The notes under the pieces: generated by a model
The model's database searches: none
Seen by the model: only the letters and a program-made list of their open reading frames with translations
What the model was told of the DNA's origin: nothing
Source: Cryptomeria japonica
Taxonomy: Eukaryota > Streptophyta > Pinopsida > Cupressales > Cupressaceae
NCBI RefSeq assembly: GCF_030272615.1
Contig: NC_081406.1
Span: 144,562,091-144,626,090 of the forward strand
Reading direction: 5' to 3'
DNA: 64,000 nt
Shown here: in pieces, positions 25,901-37,900 of the stretch
How positions within the stretch are numbered: position 1 is the first letter of the stretch
How the letters are laid out: each line of letters opens with the position of its first letter
Translations under genes and position numbers: made by a program

Positions 25901-28900
25901 TAACGACAAGGAGGTTCATATTCTATCGTGGACAAGCTCCAACTCTTATGTGCAGATGTTTTTATTGGCATGCTAGAGAATCTTTAATTTAAAGTGCACT
26001 GCTAAGCTCAATGTCATCTAGGTGTCAATCAAATCCAAGAACATATCCAGCATGTATAAAGAGGTTGCAATGTTCAACAAAATAATACTTTAAGATGATT
26101 TTTTATTCATTGATCAATATCTATGTTACCGATCCACAACCTGTAGCTCCTAGGTTCGAATCCAATCTAGCCTAAGTTTGGGTCCACATTCAGTCCGCCT
26201 GCAAGTCCATCTCAGGTGAACCTGGGACAAATTTGGTAGGTAACCGGCCCAGCTGATGAATTTCAGCTTTTCAACCACAAAAAAAAAAAATTAAGTGCAA
26301 TTTGCGCCCCCCCCAGACCATAAAATGTGTTGTAGAACACATCTAAAAGACAAACAAACTTGTTTCACCTATTGTGAATGAAGAACAAAAATATTATTCA
26401 TCATTGCTTAACTTTTTCTTGTTTTCCATCGCATGAATAGAGTTTTAAGATTGATCAGTGAACATTCCAAACTGGTTGATTCACTATCCCTATGCATTTG
26501 CAAGAGTGCACTTGTTGCCAAGGAGACTGTAGAGAAAGATTTCTTCAAAAGAGGTAGGTTTTTTTTCAAGTTTTTGTTTTGCACTTGTTGCCAATGAGAC
26601 TGTGGAGAAAGATTTCTTCAAAAGAGTTAGGTTTTTTTTCCAGATTTTGTTTTTTTTATTTCTTGCATATTTTTTTTCACAAATGAACTCTCTTGTTTTG
26701 TTTTCAAGAACCACCTTCAAAACATACCCAAACTCTCCCCTTTGGAAATGTTGAAATGGTACATCAGCTTCCAGGTGGTGGGATAATGTCTGGATTTGTA
26801 GTGAATGTAATACTAGATATTCAAGCTCATACAATCAAGTGAAAGGCCATTTGTGCAAGATCCCTAGAAAAGGCATCAAATCTTTCTCAAGCAAAGATGG
26901 TAACGACATTCCAAAATCACAAGCCTTGGCATATATTGATGAGCACGAAAAAGTAGATCAAGAGGCAGACCGTAAATCACATTATCCTTTGTTAAAGAAA
27001 GGATCTCAAGGGATGAAGCCCCCTCCATTGCCTTCTAAGGAGAGCCAACCATTTTTATCCACACTTGAAGAACAACCTACGGCCTATACACATAAGAGAT
27101 CAAAGGGACCGTTAGAAAAGGCATTTCAAAACGGTTCTTGAGAGAATGCTAATCAGCAAATAGTGAGATGTCTATATGAGAATGGATTGGCATTCATGTT
27201 GTTTGCTCACCATATTAGCAAAAAATAGTAAAAGCAATTACTGAGATTCCAAAAGGTACAAGGGCCCCGATTATGAGGTGTGTGGCACCTTATTGGAAAC
27301 AGAGGGGAAATTTGTAGATTCCTTGAATCCCATAAGAGATTTGCAGGCAAAAACTGTTGAGACATGGACCAGCTAGGACTCGAACCTAGGACCTTCCATA
27401 CACTGTTGGAGTGCTCTACCACTGAGCTACTGGCCCCCCTTGGACCAGTCCATCATCGGTCCAGGTGTGGCTTATTTCCAACACAGAGTGCTCTACCACT
27501 GAGCTACTGGCCCCTCTTGGACCAGTCCATCATCGGTCCAGGTGTGGCTTATTTCCAACACCAACACCCCCCCTTAAGCCACACCTCTCATGTGCTTGGG
27601 GCTCCTAGCCTGGACCTAGCTCTGACACCATGTTGAGACATGGACCAGCTAGGACTCGAACCTAGGACCTTCCATACGCTGCTGGAGTGCTCTACCACTG
27701 AGTTACTGGCCCCTCTTGGACCAGTCCATCATTGGTCCGGGTTTGGCTTATTTCCAACACCAACAAAAACAAGGGCTTTTGTCAGTTTTGAAGGATGGAA
27801 AGATGCAAGAAATCAACCATTGATCAATGTAATTGCAGTGTCCCCTAAAAAATTAATGTTTTTGAGAGCAATAGATTGTGAAGGAGAGGTGAAGGATGGT
27901 GCATTTATTGTTAACATTCTTTGTCAAGCCATTGAGGAAGTGGACCCTTGAAATGTCAAGCCATTGAGGAAGTGGACCCTCGAAATGTCATGTAAGTTAT
28001 AACAGACAATGCCTAAAATTGTAGAGCGGCTAGGTTATTGATTGAGGTGCATTATTCACACATTTTTTGGACACCTTAGACACCATAATTGATTGGATCA
28101 AACAATATGCTAAGACCAAAGAGATCCAAATGTTCATCACCAACCATCATGTCACAAAGCATATTTAAAACATTCTTGAAACTGGAGCTGTTAAAGGTAA
28201 GTAAACTTTTTGATATTTATTTAAGTTTAATTTTTGTTAAAAAATATTTCATTTTGATTTTCAAATAGGTTAGTGAGACTCATTTTACCTCCAACACAAT
28301 TGTGTTGTGAGGCGCTTTCTAACATGGTCATCAACCCAAATTGGTCCATATGGAGGCAATCTAGAATTACCAAGGCAGCAAAGGTTAAGAACACAATTCT
28401 AAATGACATTTAATGGGATCGTGTTGAGTATCTCCTTAGTTTCACTAGGCCCATATTGAGCATGATCCGTTATATTGACACGGATAGGCCTTGTTTGAGT
28501 GAGACATATGATGGCATCAACTCAAAAATTGAGGAGATGAAATCCATCATAAATGCAATAGAACGAGATCTTCAAGAAACTTTCTTCAAACAACTAGTCA
28601 AAATCATTGAAGAAAGATGGAACAAAATGACCACTTCGCTAAATCTTGCCTTTGCCTTGATTCCCAAATATTATAATGTTGTGTTCCTTTTTGTATCAAC
28701 AAGAGTTGCCCCATATAGAGATGGTGATGTCAATCAAGGGTACAAGGTAGCACTTCATAGACTCTTCATTGATTGTGATATGCAGGACATAGCGAAGGTT
28801 GAGTTCATGGATTTTGCACAGTCCAGCAAATTTAGCATTGATGCTCTTTGAGACGAGTATAAGGTCGATGCTCATAGTTGTTGGTACTTCCATGGCCAAT

Positions 28901-31900
28901 CATTCACAACACGTACAACCTCTTGCTATCAAATTTTATCCCAAATAAGTTTTATAAAAAAAATCTTTTATCTTTTAAATTTTATTTTAATTTAATTTCT
29001 AAATTTAAATTTTAAATTTTGTAATTCTTTAACTCTAAATTTGTCTTTTAGGTTGCTAGCTCATCTGCATTCAAGAGGAATTGGAACGCATACTCTTTCA
29101 TCCACTCAATGAAGTGCAACTGACTACACCCAAAAAAGGTATAGGACTTGGTGCATTTGCATTCAAACTCGCAACTTCTTACACACAAACTAAGTGACTA
29201 CAAGGATGGGGACACAAGGAAGTGGGATATCAAGCCAAAGCATATTGACTTGTATGCTTCCACTAACCACTTTGTTGCACTTGATGTTGATGTTGATGAT
29301 GATCCAACTGGCAAGCATGAGAGTCTTATTTCAATAAATAATAAAAGAAAAAAAAAGCATGAAAGTCCTACCACTAGTGCCAATGCCACTATTTGTAGTT
29401 CTTCTAATCTACCAGTACCTACATCACCTAAGATGGATTGTGATGATGATATTTTTGAAGACCCATATGTTTTTTATCAATGATAGCTAATTGTTGACAC
29501 TTGGCATTATTATTTTTAAATTTTAACATATTATCATGACATTTGAGTTTGACTAAATGACAATGTAATATTTTTTATTCTTATGATGGTTTTGTTTATT
29601 ATATAATATATAATACATGACGCTATGTGTGGTATATTTTGAACATAATTATCGCTACATGTATGTATATATTTCTAATTTTTATATGTTTTTGTATGGA
29701 TAATCCCAAAACAAAGCCAACACATACACACAAAAACAAAAAAAAATTGCTCAAACCTGCAAACCTGAACCAATACCATAACAGATAACTTAGATTATTA
29801 TGATGAAAACTTTCCATTTAAGATTGGGAGTCAAATAAAGTTTGGATTTTGGAATTAAAAATAAAGGATTTTGAAATTAAAAATAGAGGATTTTGCTTTA
29901 TAGAACACAAAATGTTTCAAATTTGTGATTTCATGGCAAAAGTGGAGTGTAAATGAAGTGCAAGTTCCATTTTGTTTGTTCCTACACTTTGCTTTCAGCA
30001 ATACGTAATACATAAACTCGTTCTTTATAGGCTCATCTTCTATAAAACTGAGTTGATGTGTAGGAACAAACAACATGGAGTCATGAACTGTAGTCGAAAG
30101 ATGTGTGTATAACTCAGCCCAGCAATGCTAGCTCTATGTGGAGTCATGCATTTGTATCTCAAACAAGTCTGCCAAGGTTGCAACAACCATACAAGCATTA
30201 CTTAGGTTAGGAATTGACCCAACAAACCAGATGCATAAATGTGATTCAATTGCTTGGGACTTAATTGGTAAAAAACTAAAAAGTCAAAAGGAGAAAAGTT
30301 TTTCTTTACATCCAGCATGACCCAAAATAATTTTCATTTTTTGCTATTTAAAACTGCCTGTGATTTCGGTGCAGCAGCACCTCACTGGGTTCAAGGCATG
30401 ACATTCCAGAGGGATTCAAGGGTAGCCTATGAGACCACATAGACCTTCACGGTGTGTGCCATTTTTCATAATTTTATTATTTTTTAACCAAACTCCAAGA
30501 GTCCTCCAAACCCTTCAAAAAATGCTTGAATTTCACACTTCTGCATTTGAATGTTTCAAATTTTTTATTCCTTTTTTTCTGAATTTTCAAACTTGACTCT
30601 CAGAGGCAAGACTAACTAGATTCAGCAAGTCTGACCAGACTCATCCAGTACCTGGGGCTCGAATCTCTAAGCCTTAGTAGACCATAACCACCTTAGGACT
30701 CAACATGTTTGGGCGAGTCTTTGCATGTCTTGTAACCATGCATCAAATGAAGATTTCAGGAATAACACAAAAGAAGATGATTAGTAGAAGAGGTTTGAGC
30801 ACTTTTGTTGAGAGATGACAACTATATCATTGCCAACATAAGCCAGTGAACTGCATCATGCTTCTGGATATTTTCATAGGAAGCTTTATGGCATCTACCA
30901 AAGCAATATTACTTATTGGGCTGCAGCAAGATGATATAAGCATGAAAGACAGAAGATACAGAATTACAAACACCATCAACAGAACTATTGATTTTCCTTC
31001 AGCGCAGCAATAAGAAGAAAACATTTCTTTCCCATATTTCATGGACGTGGAGAAAATCATTCAGTTCCATCTACAATACAAGATTATTAGAAAATTATTT
31101 AAACTTGATGTCAAAGAATAAGTGGCAAAAAGTAATACAGAAGTAAGCTAAGTTCCAGGCAGATTTCTTTAAAGAGCAACTAGCAAGCAGCACTTCATGA
31201 AGTCACAATTTTTTTTCAATTGTGTCCATAACATAATCTACTGTCTTAAATAGGTATTTCCACAACCCATGTTTTTTTTTTGCAGTTTTTCCATCCTAAG
31301 TTGCATGGTGAAATAGAAATTAATTAATGGAGGAGTTCCCAGTAAGTAGAGAATTTGAGATAGCAACTTCATCGAGATTGATGGAAGGATTCTTCACCAA
31401 TAATAAATGCATTCCTTCTCTGGAATCTTCTTAAGTTCAAACATATTTATCCTGCATATGATAAATGTGAAATGTTTTACTAAAATGCCTCACCCAAGCA
31501 TAACAGTAATATTAAAAAACATGATTGAAGGAGAAATGCTCAAAGTTTGAGTAAGGGAAAATACATGACATGGCAATAATATATAACTCTTTAAGTTTAT
31601 AACTCTTTAAGTTTTATGAATGACAATACCATTTGGACAAAGATTTAAAGCAAAAATGATTAGATTCTCGCATCCATTGAGAAGATGAACTATGTTTTTT
31701 GGGGAAGTAGTCTATTTTGAAGACTGCTTTTAAAATTGGCACACAGAAATTGTTGAACCCAGATTTCTACTATATAACAAAGAATGAAAATGGCAATAAA
31801 AGCCAGATTTCCTTTTGCACACCTTCCCATATCATAAACAATGATACAAACCACTGCAACTACTCGCCTGCCTCACAAATAATTGCAAGCTGAATCAGAA

Positions 31901-34900
31901 AGTCATAAATGAATGGCATTGAAAGCCAGATTTCCTTTCACATCTTCTCATATTATAAACAAAGATGCAAACCACAGGGATTAATTGCCTGACTGATGAA
32001 TAATTACAAGCTGAATCAGGCAGCAAGTAACTCGCAGTAGTAGTCACCGCCAAGTAATTATGAAAAATCACCATGCATTTTTTATTTATACTCACTTGAA
32101 ACTCTGGAAAAACTCACAATTTGGGGGAAAAATCAGCAACAGCTAAGAAAGTGCATTTCCTGACAACTTTTTTATTTTTTCCAGGTGATGTTTTATTCAA
32201 CAACACTTGTGTGAGGTCTGCTGATTGCCTTGACTGTGTTAAGGGCTTGTGCCACAAAATCAAAAGGTTTTTACAGCTATGTCACTCTCACAAAAACGTG
32301 GGATATTTTGTGGTTGTGCTGCTGCATATTTCAGGTATGTGCTAAATTGAACTCTAACTTTGATCTATATATCAAGAAAATTAGCAATATGTACATAAAT
32401 TTAGTAATATGCATGTTTTTGAAGAACATTTTTAAAATTTATTAAACCTTTTAGTGTTCAATAAATTTGCCAACTTATTGCTGAGCTTTCTCCCAAGCTT
32501 TTGCCTAGTTCCATGTTCTAAAATATTTTGGGTCCAAGTTATTGCCAAGTCCAAGATTTTCCAGTATGATCATAAATGCACATTTACTAAAATCAAAGCG
32601 GATAAAATTGCAACTGCTAGCATATAGATATGCTAACACTACAGATTGTATTGGTAAAGAGAATGCTAAAAGCCTAAAATAACACACTCCATCCCAATGC
32701 TTTTAAAATTTCCAGAGCATAGAAAGAATCTCAATTGGACATGTCTATGTGTCAGTTTCTCATAATATCTTAATTGTAGCATTCAACGAGATTTGTCTCT
32801 CAAGTCCCTTGTGACCCAACAAAAGAATACAAACAACCACACACACACACACATGCCTACATACATATAAACATATGAAAGTGGCTTATAGATGTAAAAT
32901 TGGTTATCGGGATTCTCAATTTTGTTTCTACATTGCACATTATTGATGCTGAAAAAATTGAAATAAAACTCATGTTTATAGGTGACACCAATTATGTGAT
33001 ACCAATGTTTTAGAATGCGCAAATAAATGCAGCATACTTGCAACCTTGACAAGCACAATTACACAAAAGACGGAACAAAGGGGTCATCTGCACACCAAAA
33101 TATGGAATGCAATTGCAAATCCAAGATAGTAAGGGAGCCTTCAGAAATAAGTGTTTACCATTTGCCTGATCAACTAATACTGTTGTCAATTTTGAGAGTC
33201 AAGTGGTGTGAATCATACCATTTGCGCCCATAAACAACTGGTTTCCTATGTCAGAATGAACAAGACATCTTGTAACATTCACATCACCCTGAGGAAATCA
33301 CCCATTAGAGGCAATGAAGGGAGTGGTGAATGTGATAACAAGGATGATAACCGTAACAAAATAGGGCAAGGTGAAAGATCATGCTGCACCTCTGAAAAAG
33401 GTCATAGCAACTGTAGCTATGGAGTTGCTTCAAGCTTAATTTTCAAAAAGAAAGCAATACCTAAAGACAATTTTGGACCTCTAAGGTGTTCATGAGAATC
33501 TACAAATGAAATTGTTGAACAAACTTGCATCAGGCAAGCCTATGTACATCATTCTGTTAAAAGTTTATACCTTGAGTATCTCAACTAGTGTTCTCGAAGT
33601 GATGGCACAACAGAGAGATCAGAATGGAGAGGACAGAATTATAAAGGAAAATACAGCACAGCTATGTACGGGGGCTTGTTTGAGATTAGCTTACCGGTTA
33701 AGTATTTGAGACTTGACTTACTTGTGGATGTAACTTAGTCCATTGTAAGCTTCACTTGAGATTTACTTAACACCTCATCTAGTCTCTCTTAAATTGGTTC
33801 TTAGTGCACTTGTCTATTTAAAGGACACATTATTCTAATGTTTATAATGATGTATATAGATTCTCTATTTTAAATTTAATTCAGGAGCAGTATATTTCTT
33901 TTCATATTTAATTAGAAGACAGCTACAGGTTTGAAGAAAGTTCAAGACTGTGTATTGGCTGTTCAAATTTTCAGCAGGATGTGTATGTAGATTAGCATGG
34001 TCAGAGATTTTTTTTATTGAAGTTTTTGTGCTTTAAGCTAACTAGTTTTGGGAATAAATTTCTTGAGTGAAAAAATCTGCCTACCATGGTCTGAATAAAT
34101 TACACAGTATGAGAGCATATAATCTGAAATCTTCCGACCTATGTACGGAGCAGGCTGCTACCTGTGAGAGGGAGATTTCAAAGGACTTCAACAGGTGTGA
34201 CACCCTCTCTTCAAGATTCAATTAATTCAGACCTCTAATAGATTGTTGGGTGGGATGGCCCAAGTGATCCAATCATTGGAGTGTTAATCCACACCTATGA
34301 TAGGCTGCTGATCTAAGTTATTTTCAGCCAAACTGTTTGTTTTAGCATGTTCTAGAAGCCACTAGTCACACTTTGAGAGAAGAAAGAAAGAAATTATATT
34401 AATGGACGTCCACCAATGACCAAAAGCAGGTCAATGGGACTCAAGAGAGCAATTTATATAGAAAGCTCTAGGAAGAGAAACCTAGAAAGGTCCAACAAAG
34501 GGAAAAAAAAAAGCAAAGAAATACGAAATAATAAGGGACCTGTTGTGACGTTTTCACACATAGCCCTATTGCAAATGGGGTCCCCTCTTGTCACTGGCTA
34601 GGTTAGGTGTTTTGTTAGTCCAGTCACTGCTTGGAAACGTTTTTGCGGTCTTTAGCCTTACAATGAAAGGGTTTCATCTTGAAAAGTCCAAAAGTGAGTC
34701 TGGGACTGAGAGAGAGGTCTTGAAAGATGAGGTTGCAAGATTTCTTGCTTTAGTTATTACAGGGGTGGAATTGCAAGGTTCCCTTGCAATTTCGCCCAAA
34801 TATTGCATTTAACCTTTGTATCCCCGAGTTGTACTGCAAAGTTGCTTTAACCTCAAATGTCAAAGGCATGTGAAGTGATCAAAATCGATGCATGGAACCT

Positions 34901-37900
34901 TGCAAATGCCGAATTTGTGCATGAGCAATGTGAAATCCTTAGAGGTTTATGTATGACTATGATAAAATTCCAACCTTGGTGTGTAATGCATTGACATGGT
35001 GGATTTCCGCCCTTGTAACCTCTTTTAATGCACACACAAGGAGAAAGTCCGCCTTTCAATTCAATACATTAGCACTATGAAGAATCCTACCTAGGTGATC
35101 AATGCATATACATGTACAAAATCTGCCTTGCTTAATACATGCACAACTAAGATCCCCTCCAATGATTGCAAAACTTGGATTTTGTGTAGAAATCGAGAAT
35201 ATAAAAAGGTAAATGCAATTCGCGAGCGTAGAGTTAAATTATAAGGGTAAGATTCAAAGATGTTGCTAAATTCACAACAAAATGTTATAATTTCTATCAA
35301 AGTTGTTGAGCAACTTTTAGACTTGCATCAAAAAATGTTGACAAAGTTTCTAAGTCTGCCAATGAATTGTTGAATGCCTTTGTCAAAATTCATACAAAAT
35401 CGCAACACTACTTGCAAAATTGAGGACTCAACAAGGTGTTCACATTCAAGGATGCAGATGAAAGATGTAGCAGCAACATGAGGGCTCAACACCATGAGGA
35501 AGTCGAAATTCACACCCTATCAAGAGAACGAACTCAACAATATGGAGGATTGTCAATTAAGGAAAACCACCTGAAGGGGATTGCTCCACAACATCAAGAA
35601 GATGAAGATAAGCTCAAGAACTTCATTGGATGTTCGGAAGAGATCGAGACAAGGACAAGGAATGACATTGCTCTATAAGTTAAGATTTTGCATTGATCTT
35701 GGATTAAATCCAAGATCAACATGAGGACTCTACTATATGTGATACACTACAACAACAAGAGCATCAATGGAAGGGGGAATTTCATGATTCTAAGGATGAA
35801 GATTATCTCGCGACATAAAAAAGACTCCACAAATGCAACAATGCTGATGAAAGGACTCACGAATGTAAGGTCAAGACATTGCAACATGAAGGATTGAATT
35901 ACATCAAGGAGTCTCAAGATAACATCACGACAAGGTTCACACAATAAGGAAGTAATGAGAAATCAAGGAACTACAACTACAAGGATTCCACATCATGAAG
36001 TCAAAAATTACACCAAGGAATACAAGTCTGAGGCAAGGAATTTCAAGATTAAAGAACTACAAAGGAGATCAAAATCAAGTATGAATGAAATGCACAACAT
36101 CACACAAGGAAGGATTCCCAAAACATGGAGATGGAAAGGTGAAATATGATCAAGAAAAGTGGATAGTTTCAGAAGAATTAAGCAAAGTTACAAACTTAAT
36201 CATCACATCAAGCAATTGGAAATTTTAAGTATCAAGAGATATTGCTGAGGATGAAAGTTTACAAGAGATATGAAAGCTAAGTTGGCGCCCATTCATCATC
36301 AATCAATCCAAAGATTCCAAGTTAGCATGTTTAGGTGCATTGGACCTAACTCATCCCAAGAAGGACAACTACACATGTGGATTGGTCCACATTCTAAAAT
36401 GGACATGTGTCCGTAACATTGTAATTTTTTAAAAATAAATTGAATGAATGATTCAATAATTGGATGATTACATTGAACGATATACACACGTATATATAGA
36501 GGTTATAAGATGATGTTCTATAATTAGAACATAACATTAAAGTAAAAGATTAATGAGCTAAACGCTAAATTAAGCATGAAAGCTAATTAATTAAAACGAA
36601 AAAGCTAAATGCTAAATAAAGCTTAAAAGCTAATTACATAATAAAAAGCTAACTTAACAAGCTAAATAAGTCAACAACTTAAAATAGAAGACGACCACTA
36701 AAAATAGAAGATGACCATTATAGAAGATATTAATATTATTTTAACACCCTCCCTAATGGTCATCGTACTCAAAACCCTACAGAAAACACTGCAGGTGTTA
36801 TGATCACAGATGCAAAGAACACTTTGCTGCTACGGAGACCCTCCCAGGATCTGCAGAATGTAAATGACCAAGAGTACCAAAAGCCATCCAAGCGAATGTA
36901 GCCTTCACACACGAATTAGAGATCTAGCACACACGAATTACTGAAGCCTGAAACAATGATTTTGAGGAAAAAATCAGCAAACCCTTTTGCAAAAGAGTAC
37001 CAACTCCAAAACTGACTGCAAGATACCACGGTTGCAGATGTACGCCCTGGCAAGTGTGACCCAAACTGACTGCAACAAAGCTCGATTTTTGAGGAGAAAA
37101 ATCGATCAAAACCAAAGAACTTCGCGAATCACAAATCCCACGTGAACTTCGTGTATTACAGATGATTTTTGAGGAAAAAATCGTAAAAACCAGCAAACAA
37201 TTTTTGAAGAAAAAAAATCGTGAAAACCTAGAAATCCCACGCAAGCTTTGCGGATGACAGATAATAATTTTTAAGGAAAAAATTCTAAACCTTGAAATAG
37301 GAACCCTCAAAAAGAGAATTTACGATTTTGAGGAGAAAATCAAAAAACCAAGAAATCTAAGGTTACAAATCATCGTTTTTTTGGAAAAAAAGGGTAAAAC
37401 CCAGATAAATAAAATCTTACATGAATATCGCAGATTACAGATGGGATAATTTTTAAGGGAAAATTATAAACCTTGCGAACAATTTTTGAGGAAAAAATCG
37501 TGAAAACCCTCCCATGATTTTTTGTGTAAAAAATCCGAAAACCGACAGACAATTTTTCAGGAAAAAATCGTGAAAACCCTGGGACCTGTAAGACGAGGTC
37601 TGGCCTAATTCAATCTGATAAAGGTAACAATATTCAAATATCGTGAACATGCACTGTTTCCAGGTGTTGTGGCAGCTGTTGAACTTTTGACTATGTTCCA
37701 ACATGATGTTGGTCAAAGATGCCATCACAAAAATGGAGGTTGAACGAGGTCAACCTAGTGAAAGCATGAGACAGAAGAATCTGATTCAAAAATCAAAATA
37801 GAAGCAGCTGCACAAAAAATCCGAAACCCTGGAGGAGAATTTGTGCCCAAATTCTAAGGCACAAATTTTGAGGTTTGGAAGAAACCTAGAAATTAAAAAA

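Larger units (their letters stand above)
27355..27765 (-). mobile_element. Complete 411-bp TRIM (miniature LTR retrotransposon) with tRNA-like LTRs
   Basis: Flanked by a perfect 5-bp TSD, aaaac, at 27350-27354 and 27766-27770. Read on the minus strand, the 5' LTR is 27765-27631 (135 bp, TGTTGG...CAACA). The PBS TGGTGTCAGAGC follows directly (one mismatch to the usual initiator-Met PBS). The internal region is only 64 bp (27630-27567). A G-rich polypurine tract (taaggggggg) comes next. The 3' LTR is 27566-27355 and is lengthened by a 77-bp internal tandem duplication. LTR copies differ at about 7 of 129 comparable sites. No coding capacity. It sits inside hAT relic 2, so it is younger than that element. 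Confidence 0.9.
26730..29490 (+). pseudogene. hAT transposase relic 2 (BED finger, DUF659, dimerisation domain)
   Basis: A BED zinc finger at about 26780-26890 reads [20 protein letters not shown] then [18 protein letters not shown] follows near 27100. DUF659 at 27771-27951 contains [19 protein letters not shown]. After a 72-bp intron (28197-28268) come [17 protein letters not shown] and [17 protein letters not shown] near 29060-29110. The acidic C-terminal tail ends at 29483. A 411-bp TRIM interrupts it at 27355-27765. Multiple stops show it is dead. It is antisense to BTS. Confidence 0.85.

Noticed and set aside
27641-27712. A genuine tRNA gene
   Set aside because: It lies inside an LTR, is repeated in the other LTR, has an apparently 8-nt anticodon loop with a mismatched stem, and has an imperfect A box in this copy.
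27364-27951. Open frames starting [18 protein letters not shown], occurring twice
   Set aside because: They are the antisense of the tRNA-like part of the TRIM LTR, fused by chance to hAT DUF659 text. The repeated peptide comes from the two LTRs, not from a gene.
33208-33495. 95-codon plus-strand frame
   Set aside because: Ser/Lys/Asp-rich text with no recognised domain and no splice or promoter context; treated as chance.
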